NCBI GenBank assembly: GCA_018613055.1
Contig: JAGGQZ010000003.1
Location: forward strand, 1 to 64,000
Length of the DNA stretch: 64,000 nt
Direction of reading: 5' to 3'
Origin: Chryseobacterium sp. ISL-80
Lineage (GTDB): Bacteria; Bacillota; Bacilli; Bacillales; Cytobacillaceae
A program made the translations under genes and the position numbers. The notes under the pieces were generated by a model. The model saw nothing but the letters and a program-made list of their open reading frames with translations, did no database searches and was not told where the DNA came from. Each line of letters starts with the position of its first letter. Position 1 is the stretch's first letter. This document shows, piece by piece, positions 26,405 through 34,533 of the stretch.

Positions 26405-27550
26405 GTGCTGGTAATTTTACTGTCTTTAACTTTAGTCATCTGGATTTTGGCAACGATCGATGCCTTGATTGGCTTCAGGAAATTGGATTCTCTCGAGAGG
26501 GCTAAGGCGGGAAACCGAAAACCACTTCTCAGCGTCATCGTGGCCGCGAGGAATGAAGAAGAACATATTTCCCACAGCATCCGCACACAGCTGGCACAAA
26601 CCTACAAAAATACCGAGTGGATCCTCGTCAATGACCGATCCGAGGATGGTACCGGCAGTGTGATGGAATTCCTGAAAAGCTTGGATTCTAGAATTAAAGT
26701 GGTTCATATCAAGAGTCTGCCAGAAGGGTGGCTCGGCAAGAACCACGCTCTCTATAAAGGCTTTCAGCTCGCGTCAGGCAGCCTGATCTTATTTACAGAT
26801 GCTGATGTCATGTACCATCCCGAGGCTTTTTCTAAAGCGGTCGGTTATTTTGAGGAACATAGCCTCGATCATTTGACCGCCGCCCCGAACCTTAGTGCAA
26901 AGCCTTTCTGGCTGAAGGCCTTTGTTGCATTCTTCTTATTTGGCTTTTCCTATTACAAGAGACCATGGCTCGGCAATAATCCACGTTCAAAAACGGGAGT
27001 CGGGATCGGTGCATTCAATATGATCACCCGGTCGGCCTATGAAAAAGTCGGCACCCATGAATCTATAAAGATGCGGCCAGATGATGATCTGCAGCTGGGA
27101 ATGATGGTAAAGCGCCTGGGTCTCAACCAGCGGATTGTCACGGCTATGACGCTCATTGAAGTCGAATGGTACCAAACCCTGGGTGGGGCTTTAGGCGGAC
27201 TGGAGAAAAACACCTTCGCCGGCCTTCACTACAGGATCAGCATGGTGCTGTTTTCAGTGTTTGGTGTCTTTGTTTCTCAGGTCTTACCTTTCTTCACTGT
27301 TTTTTCGGGTAATCAAGCAGTAGCAATCCTCAGTGCTGTTAATCTCGTATTCCTGGCTTTTCTGTATATGTTGGTAACCAAGAAAATGACCCGATTTTCA
27401 CCATGGCTGTTCCTTGTCCTGCCCTTTACGGCCCTGCTGTTCATTTTCTCCATCCTGAGAGCAAGCTATCTGACTATTAAAAGAGGTGGAATCATCTGGC
27501 GCGGAACGAAATATACGCTTGCGGAATTAAGAAAAAACACATTGCGGTGA
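26405..27550 (+). CDS. Family 2 glycosyltransferase, membrane-associated
   Basis: A 381-aa GT-A enzyme: one N-terminal membrane segment, VIVAARNEEEHI nucleotide-binding region, ILFTDADVMYHP with the DxD metal site, DDDLQLGMMV acid/base region, and three or four C-terminal membrane helices. Resembles carotenoid/hopanoid or lipid-linked glycosyltransferases; the substrate is not readable. The start is GTG at 26405. It follows proI by 60 nt with no terminator, so read-through is likely. Confidence 0.8.
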   Translation: MLVILLSLTLVIWILATIDALIGFRKLDSLERAKAGNRKPLLSVIVAARNEEEHISHSIRTQLAQTYKNTEWILVNDRSEDGTGSVMEFLKSLDSRIKVVHIKSLPEGWLGKNHALYKGFQLASGSLILFTDADVMYHPEAFSKAVGYFEEHSLDHLTAAPNLSAKPFWLKAFVAFFLFGFSYYKRPWLGNNPRSKTGVGIGAFNMITRSAYEKVGTHESIKMRPDDDLQLGMMVKRLGLNQRIVTAMTLIEVEWYQTLGGALGGLEKNTFAGLHYRISMVLFSVFGVFVSQVLPFFTVFSGNQAVAILSAVNLVFLAFLYMLVTKKMTRFSPWLFLVLPFTALLFIFSILRASYLTIKRGGIIWRGTKYTLAELRKNTLR

Positions 27551-27630
27551 GTACAATTTTTCCTTTCCTCTTCAAGCCCTGTTATACTGAAGATATATTT
27601 TGGATAACGAAATAAAAGGAGGCTTCTGGA

Positions 27631-28653
27631 TTGGAAAAGAAATTATTTTCCCCTTATAAAATCAAAGATTTAACCCTGAAAAACAGGATTGTCATGGCAC
27701 CGATGTGCATGTATTCATGTGAAAAAGAAGACGGGATGGTCACAGACTTTCATATGACACACTACGTGAGCCGGGCAGTAGGCCAGGTTGGCCTGATCAT
27801 CCTTGAAGCAACCGCGGTCACACCACAGGGCAGGATTTCGCATCAGGACCTGGGTATCTGGAGCGATGAGCATGTTCCCGGGCTGACAAAACTGACTGAA
27901 CAAATCAAGCAGAATGGCGCCGCAGCTGGTATCCAATTGGCACATGCCGGCCGAAAAGCAGCATTGCGTGATGAAATCATCGCCCCTTCTGCGATCGCTT
28001 TTGATGAAAAATATAAAGAACCAAAGGCCATGACGGTTGAAGAAATCAAGGAAACTGTCGAGGCATTCAGGAAGGCTGCTGAAAGGGCTAAGCGTGCAGG
28101 CTTCGATGTGATTGAAATTCATGCGGCACATGGGTATTTGATCAACCAGTTCCTCTCCCCGCTTACAAACAAACGGGAAGATGAATACGGCGGCACTGAC
28201 GAGAACCGTTTCCGCTTCCTCAAAGAAACCCTTGAAGAGGTAAAATCAGTGTGGGATGGCCCTCTGCTTGTCCGTGTTTCTGCATGCGACTATCATGAAG
28301 ATGGCCTGACTGCCGATGATTACGTAAAAATTGGTGCATCGATGAAAGAACTTGGAGTTGATTTGATTGATGTAAGCTCCGGAGCGGTTGTGCCAGCAAG
28401 GATCCACGCCTATCCAGGCTATCAGGTAAAGTATGCTGAAAAAATCAAACATGGAGCCAATGTGGCTACTGGAGCTGTAGGATTGATCACCACCGGTATC
28501 CAGGCTGAAGAAATCCTGCAGAATGATCGCTCCGATCTGATTTTCATTGCCCGCGAACTGCTGCGCGATCCATACTGGCCAAGAACTGCAGCCAAAGAGC
28601 TTAGAACAAGCATTGAATCACCTAAGCAATATGAACGAGGATGGATGTTTTAA
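27631..28653 (+). CDS. namA: NADPH dehydrogenase NamA (old yellow enzyme)
   Basis: FMN-dependent ene-reductase acting on alpha,beta-unsaturated carbonyls and nitro compounds; YqjM in B. subtilis. The 340-aa protein has [14 protein letters not shown] (Cys that tunes FMN), [22 protein letters not shown] (substrate His pair), and the GAVGLITTG flavin phosphate site. The start is TTG 27631, with AAAGGAGG 8 nt upstream. A strong terminator follows at 28681. Confidence 0.94.
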   Translation: MEKKLFSPYKIKDLTLKNRIVMAPMCMYSCEKEDGMVTDFHMTHYVSRAVGQVGLIILEATAVTPQGRISHQDLGIWSDEHVPGLTKLTEQIKQNGAAAGIQLAHAGRKAALRDEIIAPSAIAFDEKYKEPKAMTVEEIKETVEAFRKAAERAKRAGFDVIEIHAAHGYLINQFLSPLTNKREDEYGGTDENRFRFLKETLEEVKSVWDGPLLVRVSACDYHEDGLTADDYVKIGASMKELGVDLIDVSSGAVVPARIHAYPGYQVKYAEKIKHGANVATGAVGLITTGIQAEEILQNDRSDLIFIARELLRDPYWPRTAAKELRTSIESPKQYERGWMF

Positions 28654-28680
28654 GCTAAAACTAAAATGATCTTTGTTCCT

Positions 28681-28719
28681 AAAGAGGCATCCAGTGTATT
28701 ACGCTGGATGCCTCTTTTT
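28681..28719 (+). terminator. namA terminator
   Basis: AAAGAGGCATCCAG / CTGGATGCCTCTTT stem followed by T-run. Confidence 0.95.
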
Positions 28720-28752
28720 GACCTCCTGTACCTTGAAATGACTTTAATATGA

Positions 28753-29005
28753 ATGACGGACACTTTCTGGCGCTTTTCCTGAATTTCTGTCCGTCATGAC
28801 CTTGATGACGCACACTTTCTTGCAGTTTTCCTGAATTTCTGTCCGTCATGACCTTGATGACGGACACTTTCTTGCGCTTTTCCTGAATTTCTGTCCGTCA
28901 TGACCTTGATGACGGACACTTTCTTGCGCTTTTCATGAATTTCTGTCCGTCATGACCTTGATGACGGACACTTTCTTGCGCTTTTCGCGAATTTCTGTCC
29001 GTCAT
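28753..29005. repeat. 52-bp-period intergenic hairpin array C (five units)
   Basis: ATGACGGACA recurs at 28753, 28805, 28857, 28909 and 28961, exactly every 52 bp, ending with TGTCCGTCAT at 28996-29005. The short hairpin is TGTCCGTCAT-N7-ATGACGGACA (loop GACCTTG), 10-bp arms; the linker is pyrimidine-rich (CTTTCTTGCGCTTTTCCTG). Compared with array B, both the outer GTCC/GGAC and the pyrimidine-rich linker are kept while inner stem bases differ and stay paired. It lies between namA and a convergent methyltransferase gene. Confidence 0.93.
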
Positions 29006-29040
29006 ATGTCTAAGATCCTAACCAAATCCAGTAACACCAT

Positions 29041-29079
29041 AGAAAAAGAGGCTGTCATTTATACAGCCTCTTTTTCTAT
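29041..29079 (-). terminator. Bidirectional terminator of the methyltransferase gene
   Basis: AGAAAAAGAGGCTGT / ACAGCCTCTTTTTCT, 15-bp stem flanked by A/T runs on both sides. Confidence 0.85.
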
Positions 29080-29091
29080 GAATTCATTTAT

Positions 29092-29712
29092 TTAACAGAC
29101 TTTTTTCAGTAAAATCCTGCGGTACATATTCCCGAACATGACTCCTTCATCAGAAATCAGCCTGACTCTAGCTTTTTCCGTTTGGCAGGCTTCCTCAAAA
29201 GATACGCCGATGTCCGTACCAAGCAGCATGATCACATGCCTGAAGGCTTTTTTGGCAAATGAAAGTCCTTTCCCCGGCTCGGCAAATTTATCGAATATCA
29301 AGACAAGGCCATCTTTTCGGCATACTCTTACCATCTCGGCAAACGACCTTTTGTGGTCAGGGACGACTGATAAGATTAAACTTCCAACAACATAATCAAA
29401 GGTGTCATCGGCGAAGTCAAGCTGCTGAGCATCCATTGTCAAAAAAGTAATCTTTGAGCCTTGGAATTTATCCTTTGCTTTCTGAAGCATATCCTCTGAA
29501 TAATCGATTGCGGTAATATCCAATTGTTCATAAGGCAATCTCTCAATATCTGCCCCGGTGCCTGCACCAACGAACAGTACCTTGTCTCCGGGACGGAAGT
29601 GGATTCCTTTGAACAGTGTGTCTCTTACCCTGAAGAATGGACCAGCATTAAAAATCCCGTCATAAATCGGTGCCGCAGCTTTGTAAATGATCTTATTCCA
29701 AGAATTGTTCAT
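29092..29712 (-). CDS. Class I SAM-dependent methyltransferase
   Basis: A 206-aa Rossmann methyltransferase with the SAM motif KVLFVGAGTGADIERLP (near residue 43), DYSEDML (motif II acidic region), and FDYVVGSLILSVVPDH. It resembles the UbiE/phospholipid methyltransferase group; substrate not evident. ATG 29712 follows GGAGTGG. It lies 35 nt downstream of cadA on the same strand and could be read from that operon. Confidence 0.82.
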   Translation of the reverse strand: MNNSWNKIIYKAAAPIYDGIFNAGPFFRVRDTLFKGIHFRPGDKVLFVGAGTGADIERLPYEQLDITAIDYSEDMLQKAKDKFQGSKITFLTMDAQQLDFADDTFDYVVGSLILSVVPDHKRSFAEMVRVCRKDGLVLIFDKFAEPGKGLSFAKKAFRHVIMLLGTDIGVSFEEACQTEKARVRLISDEGVMFGNMYRRILLKKVC

Positions 29713-29747
29713 AGCATCCACTCCAACCTGAATGATAAATGCGACTT

Positions 29748-31883
29748 CTATTTATCTTTGACTCTTAAAAGTCTCAACCCGTTGAGTGTTACAATCAGCG
29801 TTGCGCCCATGTCGGCGAATATCGCGATCCACAAGGTAAGCCAACCTGGGATGACCAGCAGCAGAGCGAGCAATTTCACGCCAATCGAGAAAGCGATGTT
29901 CTGCTTGATGATCGTCAGTGTCTTTCGGCTTAATTTCATCGTGAAGGGCAGCTTTTTCAAGTCATCGGCCATCAACGCAATATCGGCCGTTTCGAGTGCT
30001 GTATCGGTCCCAGCCCCGCCCATCGCGATACCAACAGTAGCCGCGGCAAGTGCAGGCGCATCGTTGATTCCATCGCCGACCATTGCGACTTTTCCATGAT
30101 CTTTCTGTAAAGACTTAATGAATGACAGCTTATCCTCTGGCAGCAGATCGGATTCAATATCCGACACGCCCGCCTGGCTGCCAATTGCCTGTGCTGTCCC
30201 TCTATTGTCCCCTGTCAGCATGATCGTCTTTTCAATCCCCAACTCATGGAGACGGGCAACTACTTCCCTGCTTGTTTCCCGTACCTCATCGGCGACTGCG
30301 ATGAGACCAAGCAAGCGGGATTCTGTACCAACCACCATCACTGTCTTGCCTTCCGCTTGCAGATCGGCAATTTTTTCAGAAGCGGAGAATGGAATTTTGC
30401 CAGCAATTATTTCTTCAAGATAGTTAGGGCTGCCGATATGGTACACAACTCCGTCGATCACACCTTTTAGACCTTTACCAGTTACCGACGTGAATGCTTC
30501 GACCTGCTTCTCCCTGAATGATGCCCCAACCGTTTCTGCTTTGCGGACAATCGCAGAAGCTAGCGGATGCTGTGACTTGTTTTCCAGAGCGGCAACTTTA
30601 GAAAGGAGTTCCGTTTCATCTGCATTGGTCAGCAGCACGAAATCGGTCACTTCCGGGACACCCTTAGTCAGCGTCCCGGTTTTATCAAATGCCACCGCTT
30701 TAAGCATGCCCATCTCTTCCAGATGGACTCCACCCTTAACAAGTACACCATTTTTGGCAGCGTTGCCGATTGCGGTCACGATGGACACCGGCGTTGAAAT
30801 CACGAGTGCGCAGGGGCAGCCGACAACAAGGACAGCTAATCCCTGATAAATCCATTCACTCCAGTCGCCGCTGAACAAGAGCGGAGGTATAATCGCCACC
30901 AGGAAGGCAACCAGGATGATCATCGGAGTGTAATACTTAGCAAATCGGTCTACGAAAGCCTGAGATGGCGCCTTTTCTGCCTGAGCCTCCTCGACAAGGT
31001 GGATGATTTTAGCGATTGTACTATCATCGACCAATTTGGTTACTCTGACCTCAATCATTCCTTCACCATTTATCGATCCAGCATAAACTTCATTTCCAAC
31101 ATTTTTCTCAGCAGGGACAGACTCACCGGTGATTGCCGACTGATTAACAGACGAGAAGCCAGCAACCACTTCTCCATCCATGGCAATCTTCTCGCCTGGT
31201 TTGACAATCATAATGTCACCGACTTCTATCTCATTTACATGAATACTGTATTCTCTTCCATTGCGCCGGACCAATGCTTCCTTCGGTGCAATATTCATCA
31301 ACGAGCGGATCGAAGCTCTTGCCTTATCCATCGAATATCTTTCAAGGACTTCGCTGATCGCAAACAAAATGACAACGACAGCGCCTTCGCTCCATTCGCC
31401 AATAATCGCCGCGCCGATGATGGCGACAGTCATCAGGGCCCTCATGTCAAAATCAAGTTTTAACAGATTCTTTATCCCGCTTTTGAATAGCGTGTAGCCG
31501 CCAATAAAAATGGCTCCCAAGAATAATAGAATCGCAGGCATTGATTTTTCACCATACGTCCCTTGAAAATAATAGGCTGCAATGATCATTGCCAAACTGA
31601 GCAGCAAATTCGCGTTTTCCTGCCAGAATGGTTTCTTTTTTCCAACAGGTGCATCGGCTTTATCGGGATATAGCCTGAGGTTCTCGAACGCACCCGCCTG
31701 CTCCAGCTCTTCAATCGTTGTATTCCCGTATACAGTCAGCTTCGAGGCGCCAAAATTAACCTTTGCATCAAAAACACCATCCAGGTGCTTTACGTTCTTT
31801 TCGAACTTACCGGCACAGCTTGCTCAGGTGAAGCCCTGTACCCGGTATATTGTTTTTTCTCCTGTCTGAACTGCTTCAGTCAC
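29748..31883 (-). CDS. cadA: CadA-like heavy-metal P1B-ATPase with an in-frame UGA at the first metal-site Cys
   Basis: Exports Cd(II)/Zn(II)/Co(II)/Pb(II). GTG at 31883, with AAGGAGATGG upstream, overlaps the cadC stop and opens a 711-codon frame. Order: N-terminal HMA domain (about 1-75), membrane helices, [10 protein letters not shown] (252), GCPCALV with the CPC metal site (356-358), phosphorylation DKTGT (401-405), SQHPLA (437), [10 protein letters not shown] near the end. One codon interrupts it: residue 20 is TGA (31826-31824), in GFT-[TGA][10 protein letters not shown], where homologues have Cys. Everything else is intact. Without read-through the first good alternative start is TTG 31607, giving an HMA-less 619-aa protein. 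Either a selenocysteine codon or a nonsense mutation; see findings. Confidence 0.85.
31824..31826 (-). other. In-frame UGA replacing the first Cys of the CxxC metal site in CadA
   Basis: Minus-strand TGA at codon 20 of cadA. Downstream, a possible stem GUUC-GAAAA-GAAC lies 18-30 nt after the UGA (31806-31794), with an outer GUGC/GCAC pairing (31816-31813 with 31788-31785). That spacing and a G at the loop start are compatible with a bacterial SECIS, but the same bases encode the conserved KFEKN, so the stem may be coincidental. Selenocysteine is unproven. Confidence 0.5.
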
Positions 31884-32286
31884 AATGCTCCATCTCCTTT
31901 TGGTGTTCAAACGCCATTTGAATCATTTGCTTCACATGGTCATCCACCAGAGAATAATAAACAAGCTTCCCTTCCTTGCGGTATTTGGCAAGACCCAGGT
32001 TCTTCAGCGTACGGAGATGGTGGGATGCGGTAGCAGTTGAAGCATTCGCAATCGCAGCAACATCACAAACACAAAGTTCATCCCCCACAAAAAGCGAATA
32101 GGCGATCTTGATTCTCGTTTCATCGGATAAAGCTTTAAAAATTTTTGCGGCATCCGCAGTATTTTGTTCCTTTAACTTCTCAGCAACCGCCTCAACCTTA
32201 TCACTGTGGACACAGTTGACCTGACAGACATCCTGCTCCTTCAATTTATCTTCCACCTCATTCAAATCATCATTTGAATATATCAT
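31876..32286 (-). CDS. cadC: ArsR/SmtB-family metal repressor CadC
   Basis: Metal-released repressor of the cad operon. The 136-aa winged-helix protein has C21, C25, C72 and C74; this spacing (4, 47, 2) equals the Cd/Pb-binding alpha3N site of CadC (C7, C11, C58, C60 in S. aureus). The recognition helix region is ASTATASHHLRTLKNLGL. I use ATG 32286, since GGTGG lies 7 nt upstream; a TTG at 32292 is also possible. It overlaps the cadA start by 8 nt, so the two are coupled. Confidence 0.93.
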   Translation of the reverse strand: MIYSNDDLNEVEDKLKEQDVCQVNCVHSDKVEAVAEKLKEQNTADAAKIFKALSDETRIKIAYSLFVGDELCVCDVAAIANASTATASHHLRTLKNLGLAKYRKEGKLVYYSLVDDHVKQMIQMAFEHQKEMEHCD

Positions 32287-32306
32287 ATTCAAACCACCGT
32301 TTGAAT
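32260..32306. promoter_or_regulatory. Two tandem CadC-type operator palindromes
   Basis: ATTCAAAC-CACC-GTTTGAAT (32287-32306, overlapping the cadC ribosome site) and ATTCAAAT-CATC-ATTTGAAT (32260-32279, inside cadC codons about 3-9) are perfect 8-4-8 palindromes with centres 27 bp apart. The TCAAA...TTTGA form matches ArsR/CadC operators. Confidence 0.7.
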
Positions 32307-32312
32307 GTCAAT

Positions 32313-32338
32313 AAAAAAACCAGGATTTTCTCCTGGTT
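32313..32338 (-). terminator. Terminator downstream of the 94-aa membrane-protein gene
   Basis: CCAGGA-GAAAA-TCCTGG followed by TTTTTTT on the minus strand; it lies between the 94-aa gene and cadC. Confidence 0.9.
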
Positions 32339-32345
32339 TTAAAGA

Positions 32346-32630
32346 TTAGGCTATTTTTTCCTCCTGGCGGTCAGCAACCTTTTTAAAATAAAATCCTAAT
32401 TTTACGAGACCAACCGCGATCAGGGAAAAGATCATATTATAGAAAACCGCGAATATCGCAAGATCCACCACTTCAAAAATGACAGCATACAGTACCCCAA
32501 CAATCCCGAATAAGGAAATAGTGATCAGGAAATGCATCCTCGGCAGGAGAAAAGTGATGATCCCGCTAAATAACATGACCAGTGAACCCATAATAAAAAA
32601 ATGAAGACCGAATAAAAGTAAGAATTCCAA
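32346..32630 (-). CDS. Small three-helix membrane protein
   Basis: A 94-aa hydrophobic protein with three predicted membrane segments (about 4-27, 33-55, 57-80) and a basic C-terminal tail ending KKVADRQEEKIA. No family recognised. The TTG start at 32630 follows GGGGGAG by 6 nt; no better codon is near. Monocistronic by its own terminator. Confidence 0.65.
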   Translation of the reverse strand: MEFLLLFGLHFFIMGSLVMLFSGIITFLLPRMHFLITISLFGIVGVLYAVIFEVVDLAIFAVFYNMIFSLIAVGLVKLGFYFKKVADRQEEKIA

Positions 32631-32717
32631 GAGTACTCCCCCAGTTTCGTGTAGACAGAATGGATGGAAATTGTTCCATCACCTTCCATTTCCCTCAGAG
32701 TCATTTTTTAAACAGTA

Positions 32718-33266
32718 TTAAATCCGGTCATCCCATATTCGATTCAGGAGTGTGCTTTCACTTGAAACAACCAGTTCAAAAACATCTGGATTGGTCATTT
32801 CCATCAGGCAATCGTATCCGAAACTTTCATTGAAATACCTCATGAGTAATGTGGTCATGTTTCCGTGGCTGACAAGGAGGATATGATCATCATCCGAACA
32901 TAGTAAGTCTTCAATCAGGGATTTAGCCCGTTTCATCGCGGCAGAAGTAGACTCTCCACCCTCAAATACAAGCTCGAAGTCTTCGAAGGTTTGTTTCAGC
33001 TTTTCTCGCCAGTCTTCCAGATTCACTGTGCTTAGCACTCTCTCACCAAGTCTTTCATCCTCAAGAACTTCTATTCCCTTGGAATTGGACAGAGGTTTGA
33101 TTGTATCGACCGCTCTTTTAAATGGACTCGAATAGATGACATCTACTTCCTTGTGTTTGAAAAAGTCAACCAGTGCAAGCGCCTGCTTCCGGCCATGTTC
33201 GGTCAGTGGCGAGTCTACCGGCTGTCCTTCAGCACTCGCATGACGTACAAGATAGATCGTTTTCAA
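32718..33266 (-). CDS. Histidine phosphatase family protein
   Basis: A 182-aa phosphoglycerate-mutase-like phosphatase: LVRHASAEGQ (catalytic His in an RHA variant of RHG), SSPFKRAVDT, and VSHGNMTTLL (second His). Substrate is not readable. The TTG start follows GGGGTG. It lies 17 nt after the rnz stop, so it is co-transcribed with rnz. Confidence 0.85.
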   Translation of the reverse strand: MKTIYLVRHASAEGQPVDSPLTEHGRKQALALVDFFKHKEVDVIYSSPFKRAVDTIKPLSNSKGIEVLEDERLGERVLSTVNLEDWREKLKQTFEDFELVFEGGESTSAAMKRAKSLIEDLLCSDDDHILLVSHGNMTTLLMRYFNESFGYDCLMEMTNPDVFELVVSSESTLLNRIWDDRI

Positions 33267-33283
33267 TCGTCACACCCCTTTAT

Positions 33284-34213
33284 TCAGTCATGATCATACG
33301 GAATCGTGATTTCCAAGAAGTCCTCTGATATGACGGTGTTGGCAAAAATCGTTTTGGCTTCAGCTTCTAGCTGCTGCCAGTCATTGCGGTCATATCTTGA
33401 ACTAATATGGGTAAGGCACAGCTTTTTCGCTCCAGCATGCAAGGCTGTTTCTGCTGCCTGCAATGTAGTCGAATGGAAATACTCATGTGCAAGCGCCTCT
33501 TCACCTGCTGAAAAAGTGGACTCATGGATGAGCAAGTCCGCATCCTGGGCAAGCAGTTGAGCATTTTTGCATATTCTTGTGTCTCCTAAAATGGAAATGA
33601 TCCGGCCTTTCTGCGGCGGACCGACAAATACAGCAGGGTCAATCACCGTACCGTTGTCCAATATGACCTCTTCGCCATTTTTGATTTTCCTGTAATCAGG
33701 GCCCGGTTTTACACCTGCAGCTTGAAGCTTGTCTGCAAGGAGTGTACCCTGTCGGTCCTTTTCAGTAATTCTATACCCATATGAAGGAATTCCATGCTCA
33801 AGCAGCCTTGCTTCCACAATAAACTGATCATCCTCGAATATGATTCCTTCATCCAATTCGACAATCTCGATTGGATACTTCAAATAAGATTTGCTGACCT
33901 TTAAGGATACTTCAATATATTCTTTGATCCCCGGCGGTCCATATACCGAAACCAATGAGTCCCCGCCCTGGAACGAACGGCTGGACAGCAAGCCTGGCAA
34001 GCCATAGATATGATCACCGTGCAAATGGGTGATAAAAATTTTCTCGATTCTTCTCGGCTTTATGCTTGTATGTAAAATCTGGTGCTGGGTTGCTTCCCCG
34101 CAGTCAAAAAGCCAGACAGCTCCCCGTTCCTCGAGCAACTTCAGGGCAATTGAAGTCACATTCCTTAATTTTGCGGGAACACCCGCACCTGTCCCCAGAA
34201 AAAAAACATCCAT
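33284..34213 (-). CDS. rnz: Ribonuclease Z
   Basis: Removes 3' trailers from CCA-less tRNA precursors. The 309-aa protein has the MBL motif [15 protein letters not shown] (about 62-76), the ELAC-type exosite region near 150-200 ([13 protein letters not shown]), the [12 protein letters not shown] aspartate, and [27 protein letters not shown] 34213, preceded by AGGAGG 11 nt upstream, gives the family N-terminus [15 protein letters not shown]. Divergent from zwf. Confidence 0.95.
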   Translation of the reverse strand: MDVFFLGTGAGVPAKLRNVTSIALKLLEERGAVWLFDCGEATQHQILHTSIKPRRIEKIFITHLHGDHIYGLPGLLSSRSFQGGDSLVSVYGPPGIKEYIEVSLKVSKSYLKYPIEIVELDEGIIFEDDQFIVEARLLEHGIPSYGYRITEKDRQGTLLADKLQAAGVKPGPDYRKIKNGEEVILDNGTVIDPAVFVGPPQKGRIISILGDTRICKNAQLLAQDADLLIHESTFSAGEEALAHEYFHSTTLQAAETALHAGAKKLCLTHISSRYDRNDWQQLEAEAKTIFANTVISEDFLEITIPYDHD

Positions 34214-34374
34214 AAACCTGATATCCTCCTGTCCATACGCCTGCAAGCGTACCCGCTTTCATTATTCCTTTCAATATATCATATGTTTCAGCTTCCTTCT
34301 AAACAGAACGTTGATTTAAACGAGAATGGGATAGTTCGATACAATTTGCAGAAACTAATTACAGGCCAAAAAAG

Positions 34375-34403
34375 TTGCTAATTGCTCTTCAAACAGATAC
34401 AAT
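34375..34403 (+). promoter_or_regulatory. Candidate SigA promoter of zwf
   Basis: TTGCTA, 17-bp spacer, TACAAT, 131 bp upstream of the zwf GTG, inside the 320-bp divergent rnz/zwf spacer. Nothing else clear was seen in that spacer. Confidence 0.5.
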
Positions 34404-34533
34404 TTTGTATTTGTAAAGTGTTTTTTATTCGCAGAGATTGTTGCTTTCCATTTTCCGGGCGAGAATGCGGAAAAGTAAACGGAAAGAGCCTTCTACATAT
34501 TTCTAAATTCACATAAAAGAGAGGTTCTATATT

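Noticed and set aside
19303-29005. Regular repeats at 52-bp spacing taken as CRISPR arrays
   Set aside because: Adjacent units differ little along their whole length, there are no unique spacers, and no cas genes are present; the units are hairpins in a tandem array.
29748-31607. Calling cadA a simple gene starting at TTG 31607
   Set aside because: The HMA domain, a GTG start and a strong ribosome site coupled to cadC continue upstream in the same frame; only the UGA separates them.
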